Assembly (NCBI GenBank): GCA_028343215.1
Contig: JAOLYB010000003.1
Location: 22,854 to 86,853, forward strand
Origin: Candidatus Nitrosopelagicus sp.
GTDB lineage: Archaea; Thermoproteota; Nitrososphaeria; Nitrososphaerales; Nitrosopumilaceae
Direction: 5' to 3'
Length of the DNA stretch: 64,000 bases
In this document: in pieces, positions 48,454 through 57,364 of the stretch
Position numbering within the stretch: the first letter of the stretch is position 1
How the letters are laid out: each line of letters opens with the position of its first letter
The notes under the pieces: generated by a model
Told to the model about the DNA's origin: nothing
Databases searched by the model: none
The model's input: only the letters and a program-made list of their open reading frames with translations
Made by a program: the position numbers and the translations under genes

Positions 48454-49352
48454 ATCTAGAACACTGCACTCCTTCTGATATTCCACATGAAATATCGCAA
48501 TATGACGGAGATGTTGCGCAGATGAATGTTGGTAAATCTGGGAAGATTGGATTCTTGGAATTAGAATTACAAAATGATTCGGACAGACAAAAAACCATTA
48601 TTACTCGAAAGCAGACACAAGTTCCATTGTATGTGCAAAAAGCCTTGCACTATGACTTGGATTACCCTTCTATGGCTCATGTATTCATTCTATCTCCATC
48701 TGGTGGAATTTTACAAGGAGATCGTTACAGAATGGATGTTGAACTAAAAAATAATGCAATATCTCATCTTACAACTCAAGGTGCAACTAGAATTTACAAA
48801 ATGGAATCAAATTATGCGACACATATGGTGACTCTTAATTTGAAGGATAACTCGTATCTTGAATTTATACCTGAACAAATTATTCCGTATAAAAATTCAA
48901 GATTTTATCAAAAAACAAATTTAGATATCGATGAATCATCCACAGTTATTTACTCTGAAACGATTGTACCTGGAAGAATTGCAATGGGTGAGATGTTTGA
49001 TTTCGATGTATGTTATCTAAAAACTGAGGGAAAAATAAATGGAAAAACAAAATTTAGGGATTCATCACTTTTAACTCCAAAAACACAGAAAATTCAAGCT
49101 CTTACAATGTTTGATAATAAAACAATTCTTACCTCTGTCTATGTATTAACAAAAAAAGATGTAACAAAAATCAATGATTTGATTAATGAACTGTTTTCTC
49201 ATGTGGAAAATCTGTCTGGAGGTTCTAGTTTATTGCCTAATGATTCTGGAATTTCAATTAGAATTTTAGGAAATTCTTCAGAGGATCAAAAAATAACTAT
49301 CTATGAAATTCTAAAGATTGTACGAAAAGAAATTTTACCTGATTATCTTTAA
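48450..49352 (+). CDS. ureD: Urease accessory protein UreD/UreH
   Basis: VFILSPSGGILQGDRYRMDVELKNNAISHLTTQGATRIYKM. Confidence 0.94.
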   Translation: MNLEHCTPSDIPHEISQYDGDVAQMNVGKSGKIGFLELELQNDSDRQKTIITRKQTQVPLYVQKALHYDLDYPSMAHVFILSPSGGILQGDRYRMDVELKNNAISHLTTQGATRIYKMESNYATHMVTLNLKDNSYLEFIPEQIIPYKNSRFYQKTNLDIDESSTVIYSETIVPGRIAMGEMFDFDVCYLKTEGKINGKTKFRDSSLLTPKTQKIQALTMFDNKTILTSVYVLTKKDVTKINDLINELFSHVENLSGGSSLLPNDSGISIRILGNSSEDQKITIYEILKIVRKEILPDYL

Positions 49353-49353
49353 T

Positions 49354-49902
49354 CTATTCTATCATTTTCAATGTATCTGATGCGGTTATTATTCCAATAA
49401 TTTTTGTTCCTTTTCTAACTAGAATACATTTTGAATATTTTATGAGAGGCGCTAATGTACTTGCAGGTGTTTCATTATCCACTATTGGAGGTGTTGATTC
49501 CATTATGTCTTGAATTTTGATCTTTTTTGAGACGCCAACACTCATGTGGCCAATAATCCCTGAATCTGAAATTACTCCTACTGGAATATTATCGTCAAAA
49601 ATTGGAATTTGACTAATTTTTTCTTTATCCATTTTTGACATTGCTTCTCCAAGTGTATTAGTTGGTTTTAATTTTACAATTTTTTGACTACATAATTCTC
49701 CTGCATTATGTGTGGATGCCTCGCTTTCTTTACTTGCTAAAACTTCGAATATTCTTTTTGCAGTATTATAACTTGGAGCGCTTCGACCTGATTCTATTTG
49801 ATTGATCATTGATGTACTTACTCCTACTAATCTAGCAAGTTCTTTTTGAGTCATATTGATTTTGAGTCGTTGTTGTTTTATACTCTCAATTGATGGCAAC
49901 AT
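49354..49902 (-). CDS. XRE-type HTH regulator with CBS domain pair
   Basis: NMTQKELARLVGVSTSMINQIESGRSAPSYNTAKRIF followed by two CBS motifs. Confidence 0.9.
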   Translation of the reverse strand: MLPSIESIKQQRLKINMTQKELARLVGVSTSMINQIESGRSAPSYNTAKRIFEVLASKESEASTHNAGELCSQKIVKLKPTNTLGEAMSKMDKEKISQIPIFDDNIPVGVISDSGIIGHMSVGVSKKIKIQDIMESTPPIVDNETPASTLAPLIKYSKCILVRKGTKIIGIITASDTLKMIE

Positions 49903-49920
49903 GTTAGATTCTGATTCCTA

Positions 49921-50862
49921 TCACTTTTCTAGTTTTTCTAATAATGCCTTGTACATAAATGGGAAAACAGTTGTAATCTCTGCATGAATGGTTGTTTCTG
50001 TAGCATCCTTTGTTACTTTGCCCCAAGATATCGCCTCTCTTACTAGCGCACCGCTTAAACTTCCATCAAATTCTTGTGCTGTTGTAACATACACTGCATA
50101 GTCTAATCCTTCTCTGTATTGGTTCCACCACAACGTATGATGTTTTGGAACTCCTCCTCCTAGCATCAATGCTCCTGACTTCTCTGCCTTGAATACCAAT
50201 CCTGAGAGAAAATTTGCATCTTCGATTATGTTTAATTTAAAATCAGAATGTTTTTGTGAGAACATCCATACTTGACTACCTACTGCTCCATCCATAATTC
50301 CTGGAACTACTACCGGAATGTCATTTTTGTAAGCCCAATACAAAAATGAATCTTCGCCCATAGCTTTTCCTATTTCTCTGTTAATGTCTGCAGTTGACAT
50401 TTCTTTTTTACCTTCACTGTATGCTTTTTCTAAAATCTCTTGAACCTTTTCTTCAATCAATGGCCCATAGCTTTCCATTGGTACGAGAACATTTCCTAGT
50501 CTGTGAATATTTTGATCTGCTAATTCTCTATCGTCCATTGTGAATGATCCTTCTTTGTATTCTGAAAAATGTCTTGCAATATCGTGGTCCAAAGCACCAC
50601 ATGTTGTAATTACCACATTACACCATTTTTTCTTGATCATATCTCGTATAATTCCTCTAAATCCTGTTGAAACAATTGCTCCAATAAACGACAAAAATTT
50701 CGTACATTTTTCATCACTAATCATATTGTAAAGAATATCCACACCTTCTGCTACGTTTCTTGCCTCAAATCCTCCTGCATGTGCAAGTTCTTTGAATATA
50801 TCATCTGTGTCAGAATTTCTAGAAATATCTACATCTTTGACAGGGCGTCCAGGTGTAATCAT
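49921..50862 (-). CDS. dys: Deoxyhypusine synthase
   Basis: FLSFIGAIVSTGFRGIIRDMI, VPGIMDGAVGSQVWMF, LGGGVPKHH, AQEFDGSLSGA. Confidence 0.95.
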   Translation of the reverse strand: MITPGRPVKDVDISRNSDTDDIFKELAHAGGFEARNVAEGVDILYNMISDEKCTKFLSFIGAIVSTGFRGIIRDMIKKKWCNVVITTCGALDHDIARHFSEYKEGSFTMDDRELADQNIHRLGNVLVPMESYGPLIEEKVQEILEKAYSEGKKEMSTADINREIGKAMGEDSFLYWAYKNDIPVVVPGIMDGAVGSQVWMFSQKHSDFKLNIIEDANFLSGLVFKAEKSGALMLGGGVPKHHTLWWNQYREGLDYAVYVTTAQEFDGSLSGALVREAISWGKVTKDATETTIHAEITTVFPFMYKALLEKLEK

Positions 50863-50881
50863 GATATTTTGAAATATCTAT

Positions 50882-52327
50882 TTGCCTAGATATTCCTATC
50901 CCTTTTGTGATAATACGTTATTAATTCTAGACCGCCTCTTCCTATGTATCGTGAAAAGAATTCTCATTTTAGGTGGTGGTTTTGCCGGAATAGAGTGTTG
51001 TTTGAAACTTGAATCTTATTTTCAAAATAATTCTGAGATTGAAATTACTCTAGTTAGTGAAGATAATTTCATACTTTTTACACCTATGTTACCGCAGGTG
51101 GCTTCTGGAACAATTGAAACCCGGCATATTGTTACTCCAATTCGAACCTTGATAAAAAAAACAAAATTCTATGAGGGAAAAATAAAGTACATAGATCCTC
51201 ATGGGAAATCTGTTGCACTGTATGGTACAAATGAAAATCGTGGAATGTTAATTCATTATGATTTTCTTGTTGTGGCATTAGGCAGTCAAACTAATTTCTT
51301 CGGTATGAAGGATGTTCAAGAAAACTCATATCAAATGAGCACCATAAATGACGCAATTTTACTTCGAAACCGAATTATTGATTTAATGGAGCAAGCCGAA
51401 AATGAAACCGACCCCATTCTCCGAAAGGCTTTACTAAAAATCGTCATAGTTGGTGGTGGTTTTGCAGGAGTCGAAACTGCTGGAGAATTAAATGATTTCA
51501 TTAATGATGTATCTGAATATTATCCAAGTATTGATGAACATGATGTCAAAGTAACATTAGTTGAAGCATCAACTGAAATTCTAACTGGATTTCCACAAAA
51601 ACTAGCTGGATTTGCAAAAGACAAACTGGTGGAACGAGGAATCGATGTAATTCTAGACGCGGGTGTAACATCATTTAATGGACAAGAAGTATTATTGAAA
51701 AGTAACTCTAAATCAAACAAGGTTTTACTTAGTGATTCATCACAAGAGAAAGGTCATTCTGAATTAGTCGAACTTAATTCTATTTCTTCTAGAACACTTG
51801 TTTGGACCGCTGGTGTAACTCCTACTGATCTAATTAAAGAATCATTATTCAATACATACAAAGGTCGAATTATTGTAAATGAATTTCTTCAGGTTACACA
51901 ATTCCCTGAAGTTTTTGCAATTGGTGATTGTTCAGTATTCGATCCTGAATTGACAATGAAAAAATTTCCTCCAACTGCTCAAATTGCTGAGGCTCATGCC
52001 AAAATTGCTGCCGCCAATCTAAAGGAATTACTGAACGGTGGCACATTATCCAAATTTGATTATTCATGGAAAGGTCAAAGTGCAATAATAGGGAAAAGAA
52101 CGGGCATTGCATCATTTTTTGGGATCAATGTTGCCGGATTTTTGGCATATCTTTTATGGAGAAATTTGTATCTCTCTAAGATACGAAGTTCTGATAAAAA
52201 ATTCCGTGTATGGCTTGATTGGAGTTTGGATTTATTTTTCAAAAGGGATATTTCACGTTTGAAGATTGTTAAAAAAGAGCGTTCTCTTGACTACAAAGAA
52301 TTAGATGAAGTTGATGATGTCTGGTGA
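50882..52327 (+). CDS. NAD(P)/FAD-dependent oxidoreductase, type II NADH dehydrogenase-like
   Basis: ILILGGGFAGIECCLKLE; IVGGGFAGVETAGELNDF; VFAIGDCSV; start probably downstream near the GxGxxG strand. Confidence 0.92.
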   Translation: MPRYSYPFCDNTLLILDRLFLCIVKRILILGGGFAGIECCLKLESYFQNNSEIEITLVSEDNFILFTPMLPQVASGTIETRHIVTPIRTLIKKTKFYEGKIKYIDPHGKSVALYGTNENRGMLIHYDFLVVALGSQTNFFGMKDVQENSYQMSTINDAILLRNRIIDLMEQAENETDPILRKALLKIVIVGGGFAGVETAGELNDFINDVSEYYPSIDEHDVKVTLVEASTEILTGFPQKLAGFAKDKLVERGIDVILDAGVTSFNGQEVLLKSNSKSNKVLLSDSSQEKGHSELVELNSISSRTLVWTAGVTPTDLIKESLFNTYKGRIIVNEFLQVTQFPEVFAIGDCSVFDPELTMKKFPPTAQIAEAHAKIAAANLKELLNGGTLSKFDYSWKGQSAIIGKRTGIASFFGINVAGFLAYLLWRNLYLSKIRSSDKKFRVWLDWSLDLFFKRDISRLKIVKKERSLDYKELDEVDDVW

Positions 52328-52334
52328 CTTTGAT

Positions 52335-52412
52335 TTACTCTAAAATTGTGAATACTCCATAAAAAATAACAAAGATTCCTCCAAGTATGATTGCTTTAGA
52401 TATTATTCCCAT
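52335..52412 (-). CDS. Tiny single-TM protein (25 aa), not in ORF track
   Basis: Read from DNA: MGIISKAIILGGIFVIFYGVFTILE*. Confidence 0.35.
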   Translation of the reverse strand: MGIISKAIILGGIFVIFYGVFTILE

Positions 52413-52467
52413 TAACTGATCAAATTATTTTGAAAAATTTAAAGTAGTAGTATTTGGATAATTTGAT

Positions 52468-52674
52468 GTGAGAAATCTAATATTACTTACAATTTTGACT
52501 GTGGGTATATTTTCTATAGGCTTTACTTCTTTAGCTGAGGCACATCCTCATGCTACCATAGATCTGATGGATATGCATTCACATGATCTTCTTACTGCTG
52601 AAGATTTTGTAATTCATACATTTGAACAAGTAATTTTGTTTGTTGGACAAATACCAAATATAATTTTCAGTTAA
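52468..52674 (+). CDS. Small secreted His-rich peptide
   Basis: Signal peptide then EAHPHATIDLMDMHSHDLLTAEDFVIHTFEQ; GTG start. Confidence 0.6.
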   Translation: MRNLILLTILTVGIFSIGFTSLAEAHPHATIDLMDMHSHDLLTAEDFVIHTFEQVILFVGQIPNIIFS

Positions 52675-53652
52675 CTAATTTTTCTTAGTTTTAGCATCAA
52701 ATGCTTCACTGACTAATTCTTTTGCCTTTTTTATGGTAATTTTTTCTTTAGATTTTCTTAACTCTTCAACGGTTTTAGTCTTAGTCCATCCTTCAGAGAC
52801 GGCAGTATCTAATGTTGATTTGATAAAATTCGATGATGCTTTTTCTTCTTTTTGTAATTTCTTTTCAAGTTTTGCTATCTTTGATTCTATATCCTTTTCC
52901 GTTTTTAATTTCCCTTTCTTTGGCTTACTTACTTTTTTCTTCTCTTTTTCCTCATCTTCAATTAATAATCTCTTATTCTTCTCTTTTTCATCATCTCTCT
53001 TTTTCTTTATATCCTCTTTCAGTGCCTTTTCAGCCTCAGCTTTTTCCTTTGCCTCTGCTTTGTCTTTTTCTTCAGCTTCCTTCAAAAATTTCTCTGCTTT
53101 GATTCTCTCTCTTTCTTCTTCTTTCTTAATTTGTTTATTTACTGATTCATCATTTTTTTCTTCATGAATTTCTTCAATTGTTTCTACTCTTTCGATACGA
53201 CGTTTACGAACAAAATTTCTTGTATCTTCTGCAACAGTTGATGGTTTACTTTGTGATTCGCTGAAACCTTTGAACATATTTGACATTCTTTTTTGAATTG
53301 TTGATTTAACATCTGCTAAAATTTCGGCCTTTGTTTCTATTTCAGCCTCAACTTTTCTTTCAGTTTCAGCCTTAGCCTTTGTTTCTATTTCAGCCTCAAC
53401 TTTTGTTTCTGATTTTAATGGTTTTGAAATTATTTTTTTATATTTTTTTCCTGTTTCTTTTTCTAACTTCAATCTTCTTGCAATTCTATCTTTTAACTCC
53501 TTTACCTCTACATCTTTTTGTTTTTCCTGTATTTTTTGAATTTCAGATTTCACTTTGTTAAATTTTTCAAGATATTTTTGTTCATAACTTTCAAGAGTTT
53601 CTCTTCGTGAATTACTTGAACCCTCTTTTTTTGTTGAAGATCTCCATTTCAT
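52675..53652 (-). CDS. Highly charged coiled-coil protein
   Basis: 325 aa Lys/Glu-rich with KVEAEIETKA repeats; homologous segments to the ORF starting at 62479. Confidence 0.75.
   Translation of the reverse strand: MKWRSSTKKEGSSNSRRETLESYEQKYLEKFNKVKSEIQKIQEKQKDVEVKELKDRIARRLKLEKETGKKYKKIISKPLKSETKVEAEIETKAKAETERKVEAEIETKAEILADVKSTIQKRMSNMFKGFSESQSKPSTVAEDTRNFVRKRRIERVETIEEIHEEKNDESVNKQIKKEEERERIKAEKFLKEAEEKDKAEAKEKAEAEKALKEDIKKKRDDEKEKNKRLLIEDEEKEKKKVSKPKKGKLKTEKDIESKIAKLEKKLQKEEKASSNFIKSTLDTAVSEGWTKTKTVEELRKSKEKITIKKAKELVSEAFDAKTKKN
53327..53404. repeat. 30-bp exact direct repeat with 48-bp period
   Basis: gcctttgtttctatttcagcctcaactttt at 53327-53356 and 53375-53404. Confidence 0.9.
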
Positions 53653-53715
53653 GAATTTTCTCTTGTAATATTGTAATTATACTGTGGATTAATTCTAATT
53701 ATTTAGAATATTATT

Positions 53716-56394
53716 TTATTTCTTTGATTTTTTCTTAGGTTTTGATTTTTTTATCTTTTTTTGTTCGATCTCAGCTTGTGCTGCTGCAACAATGGCTATA
53801 GGAATTCTATGCGGTGATGCGCTAACATATGAGACGTCGGCAGAATGGCAGAATTTGATTGAATTTGGATCTCCTCCATGCTCTCCACAGATTCCAATCT
53901 CCAAGTCTTTTTTGATATCTCTTCCTTGTTTAATTCCAATTTTCATTAGGTGTCCTACTCCGTTAACATCAATTGATTGGAATGGACTCGTTTCTAGTAG
54001 TTCTTTTTCCATATATTCTGGAAGGAATTTTCCTTCTGCATCTTCCCTACTAAAACTAAATACTGCTTGTGTTAGATCATTTGTTCCAAAACTGAAAAAC
54101 TCAGCAGTGTTGACTAATTCGTCTGATGTTAGACATGCACGTACTACCTCTAACATAGTTCCAAAGTTTATCTTAAACTTTTTCTTGTATTTTTTCTCCA
54201 TCTGTTTTTTAACATCATCATAAATCGATTTAATGTAGTTTAATTCTGCTAAACTTCCTACCTGTGGAATCATTATCTGTGGCTTGGCATTGACCTTTTT
54301 CTTTGAAAGTTCTGCTGCTGCTTCAAACACTGCTGTAATTTGCATTTTGTAAATTTCTGGATATGTGATTGCTACTCTTACTCCTCTATGTCCCATCATT
54401 GGGTTAATTTCTGCTAGTTCTCGTGCTCTATCTAAAACTCGTTGAGTTTTTTCACTCTTATCATTTTCTTTATTCATTTTTTCCTTTAATTCTTCAGGAT
54501 TTGGTAAAAATTCATGTAATGGAGGATCTAATAGTCTAATTGTAACCTTGTGTCCTTCCATTGCTTTTAGGATTCCAATAAAATCACTTTTCTGTAATTC
54601 TTGTAATTTTTTTAGTACTTGATTCCTCTCTTCTGGCGTTTGTGCCATAATCATTTCAACAAATAATCCAATCCTATCTGTTTCATTGAACATTCTCTCT
54701 GTTCTACATAATCCAATTCCTTGTGCTCCATACTGTCTTGCCAATTTGGCTGCATCTGGAGTATCTGCATTAGCACGAATTCCTAATTGTTTTGTATTTT
54801 GTGCCCAACTGAGAATTGTTTGAAAGTCTTTTGTTACTTTAGGTTCTACTGTTGGAACTGCTCCCATCAAAACCGTACCTGTGCTGCCGTCGATTGTTAC
54901 TGTTTCGCCTTCTTTTACGGTAATTCCGTTTGCATTACACGTGTTATTATCATAATTGATTTTGAGTTCTGCACATCCTACAATACATGGCTTACCCATC
55001 CCTCTAGATACTATTGCTGCATGTGATGATTTTCCACCAAGACTGGTCAAAATTCCTTCTGCTGAGAAGAATGCCGGTACATCCTCTGGCTTTGTTTCTT
55101 TTCTAACTAGAATTACCTTTTTTCCAGCCTCACCAAGTTCAATTGCTTTTTTTACATCAAAAATAGCAATTCCACTTGCAGCTCCTGGTGATGCAGCAAT
55201 TCCTTTTGCTAATTTTTTATGTTCTTTAATTTTTGATTCGTCCATAGTTCTATGAAGTAGTGCTTCTAGTTGCTGTGCTGGAATTCTAGTTAATGCTTTA
55301 TTTTTATCAATTAATTTTTCTTTTACCATGTCTACTGATGTTTTAACTAGTGCACCTGCACTCATTTTTGCAGTTCTTGTTTGTAAAAGATAGAATTTTC
55401 CTTGTTCTATAGTGAATTCAATATCTTGCGGTTCTCTGAAATGTTTTTCTAATCTTGCACACGCATTGCTTAATTCTTTATGAGATTTTGGCATTTCTTT
55501 TTTCAATAAATCTACATTCTTTCCTGTTCGTACTCCTGCAACAACATCTTCTCCTTGTGCGTTGATTAGATACTCTCCTTCAATCTCTCTTTTACCATTA
55601 TGTCCATTTCTTGTAAACACCACTCCTGTTGCACTGTCATCTCCCATATTTCCGAAGACCATTGTTACAACATTTACTGCAGTGCCATTTGCAATGTCTT
55701 TTGTAATTCCATTTTTCTCTCTATAGACAACAGCTCTTTCTCCCATCCAGCTTTTGAATACAGCTTCAATTGCTAATCCTAACTGTTCGTTAGGTGTGTC
55801 TGGGAATTTTCTTTTTGTATGAGTTTCACAAATTTTCTTATATTCTGAAACAATTTTCTTTAAGGATTCGACATTTAATTTACTATCGTCAGTCACTCCT
55901 TGTTTATTTTTTGCAGAATCTAATACGTGATCAAACTTTTCATCATTTACTCCAAATACAACTTTACCGAATAACTGAATGAATCTTCTATATGAGTCCC
56001 ATGAGAATCTTGGATTCTTTGTTTGTTGTGCAAATCCTTCCACTGTTTTTTCATTTAACCCTAAATTCAAAATTGTATCCATCATTCCTGGCATTGAGAT
56101 TGCAGCACCAGAACGAACTGATACCAAAAGTGGATTTTTTGTGGAGTTCCATTTTTTACCTGTTTTTTTCTCCATTTTCGCAATATTTTTCATTACTAGT
56201 GGCATCACATCTTTTGGAAGTTTTTTTCCATTACCATAATAGTTGTTACAAACTTCTGTTGTGATTGTAAATCCTGGAGGTACCGGAAGTTTTAGGCGTG
56301 TCATTTCACTTAATCCTGCACCTTTTCCACCTAGCAACATTCTATTTTTACTATCTGCTTCTTCAAATGCATAAACTGACTTGTTTTTTACCAT
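53716..56394 (-). CDS. ppdK: Pyruvate, phosphate dikinase
   Basis: LLGGKGAGLSEMTRLKLPVPPGFTITTEVCNNYY; GGKSSHAAIVSRGMGKPCIVG; ICGEHGGDPNSIKF. Confidence 0.97.
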   Translation of the reverse strand: MVKNKSVYAFEEADSKNRMLLGGKGAGLSEMTRLKLPVPPGFTITTEVCNNYYGNGKKLPKDVMPLVMKNIAKMEKKTGKKWNSTKNPLLVSVRSGAAISMPGMMDTILNLGLNEKTVEGFAQQTKNPRFSWDSYRRFIQLFGKVVFGVNDEKFDHVLDSAKNKQGVTDDSKLNVESLKKIVSEYKKICETHTKRKFPDTPNEQLGLAIEAVFKSWMGERAVVYREKNGITKDIANGTAVNVVTMVFGNMGDDSATGVVFTRNGHNGKREIEGEYLINAQGEDVVAGVRTGKNVDLLKKEMPKSHKELSNACARLEKHFREPQDIEFTIEQGKFYLLQTRTAKMSAGALVKTSVDMVKEKLIDKNKALTRIPAQQLEALLHRTMDESKIKEHKKLAKGIAASPGAASGIAIFDVKKAIELGEAGKKVILVRKETKPEDVPAFFSAEGILTSLGGKSSHAAIVSRGMGKPCIVGCAELKINYDNNTCNANGITVKEGETVTIDGSTGTVLMGAVPTVEPKVTKDFQTILSWAQNTKQLGIRANADTPDAAKLARQYGAQGIGLCRTERMFNETDRIGLFVEMIMAQTPEERNQVLKKLQELQKSDFIGILKAMEGHKVTIRLLDPPLHEFLPNPEELKEKMNKENDKSEKTQRVLDRARELAEINPMMGHRGVRVAITYPEIYKMQITAVFEAAAELSKKKVNAKPQIMIPQVGSLAELNYIKSIYDDVKKQMEKKYKKKFKINFGTMLEVVRACLTSDELVNTAEFFSFGTNDLTQAVFSFSREDAEGKFLPEYMEKELLETSPFQSIDVNGVGHLMKIGIKQGRDIKKDLEIGICGEHGGDPNSIKFCHSADVSYVSASPHRIPIAIVAAAQAEIEQKKIKKSKPKKKSKK

Positions 56395-56410
56395 GCAGAA
56401 TTTTGTCGAT

Positions 56411-57073
56411 TTACTGGCTTTTTAAACCCTTACACAATTCTGAGATACTTTTTTCCCAGCTTTTTGCTTTGACAATTCCACTTGCGACAAGAATTCCCTT
56501 AGAACCTAATTCTTTTGCTTTTGAAACATCTTGACCTGAAACAATTCCTGCCCCACACAAAAGTTTTGTAGAATTTTTAGCGGACTTGACTGCTTGTACT
56601 GCATTTGTGATCAATGCTGGTTTCTCTGTAGAAATTGCTCTTCCAGTTCCAATTAATTCTGGTGGTTCAATTGCAATAAATGTTGGATTTAATTTTGCAT
56701 ACTTTTTTACTTCATTGACATTTTTTACACATAAAATTGATTTCAGTTTAAGTTTTGTTAGACGTTTCACTAATGATGTTATCTCTTTTTCAGAAATTCT
56801 ATGTTCGCTGTGATTAATTATAGATCCATTAATTTTTGATTTTTTAACAATTTCAGGAATCATGAATCCCGTCGTACTTCCAATCTTCTTATCGTCTACA
56901 TGTTGTGCTAAAACTGTAATATTGAATTTTGTAATTAATGGAATTAGATGATGTGGTGGTGCGATTGCAATTGGTATTTTATATTTTTTTGAAATCTTTT
57001 CAGCAGTTTTTGCAATTTTAATAATTTTATCTCCTGCTATCTCCTCATAATTTTTGCAATTTATTATAAACAT
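56411..57073 (-). CDS. tpiA: Triosephosphate isomerase
   Basis: MFIINCKNYEEIAGDK...NHSEHRI...IEPPELIGTGRAIS; start at internal Met. Confidence 0.94.
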   Translation of the reverse strand: MFIINCKNYEEIAGDKIIKIAKTAEKISKKYKIPIAIAPPHHLIPLITKFNITVLAQHVDDKKIGSTTGFMIPEIVKKSKINGSIINHSEHRISEKEITSLVKRLTKLKLKSILCVKNVNEVKKYAKLNPTFIAIEPPELIGTGRAISTEKPALITNAVQAVKSAKNSTKLLCGAGIVSGQDVSKAKELGSKGILVASGIVKAKSWEKSISELCKGLKSQ

Positions 57074-57074
57074 T

Positions 57075-57362
57075 TTATTTCCTAATTGATTCGAAGACTT
57101 TCTCATATTTTAGCTTCATTATGAGAACTGTCATTGTTAGAAACATTGCTGCTACGTTGACTCCTATGATGTATACGTCATCAATTTCAATTCCATAGAT
57201 AAGCCATAATGCAGCTCCCACAAAAATCGATATAACCAGATATTTTGAAACATCCTCAAGCTTCTTTGTTTTATATCCTTGAATTATTTGTGGAATCCAT
57301 CCTATTAGAATAAAAAATCCTGCTAATATTGCAACTATTCCTAATGTAATTTCGTCTAACAT
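57075..57362 (-). CDS. SemiSWEET/PQ-loop family transporter
   Basis: LAGFFILIGWIPQIIQGYKTKKLEDVSKYLVISIFVGAALWLIYGI: PQ-loop triple-helix unit. Confidence 0.87.
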   Translation of the reverse strand: MLDEITLGIVAILAGFFILIGWIPQIIQGYKTKKLEDVSKYLVISIFVGAALWLIYGIEIDDVYIIGVNVAAMFLTMTVLIMKLKYEKVFESIRK

Positions 57363-57364
57363 AT

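Noticed and set aside
52733-53167. + strand ORF of 144 aa, Phe/Ser-rich
   Set aside because: Mirror of the Lys/Glu-rich coiled-coil gene on the minus strand; composition is an antisense artefact.
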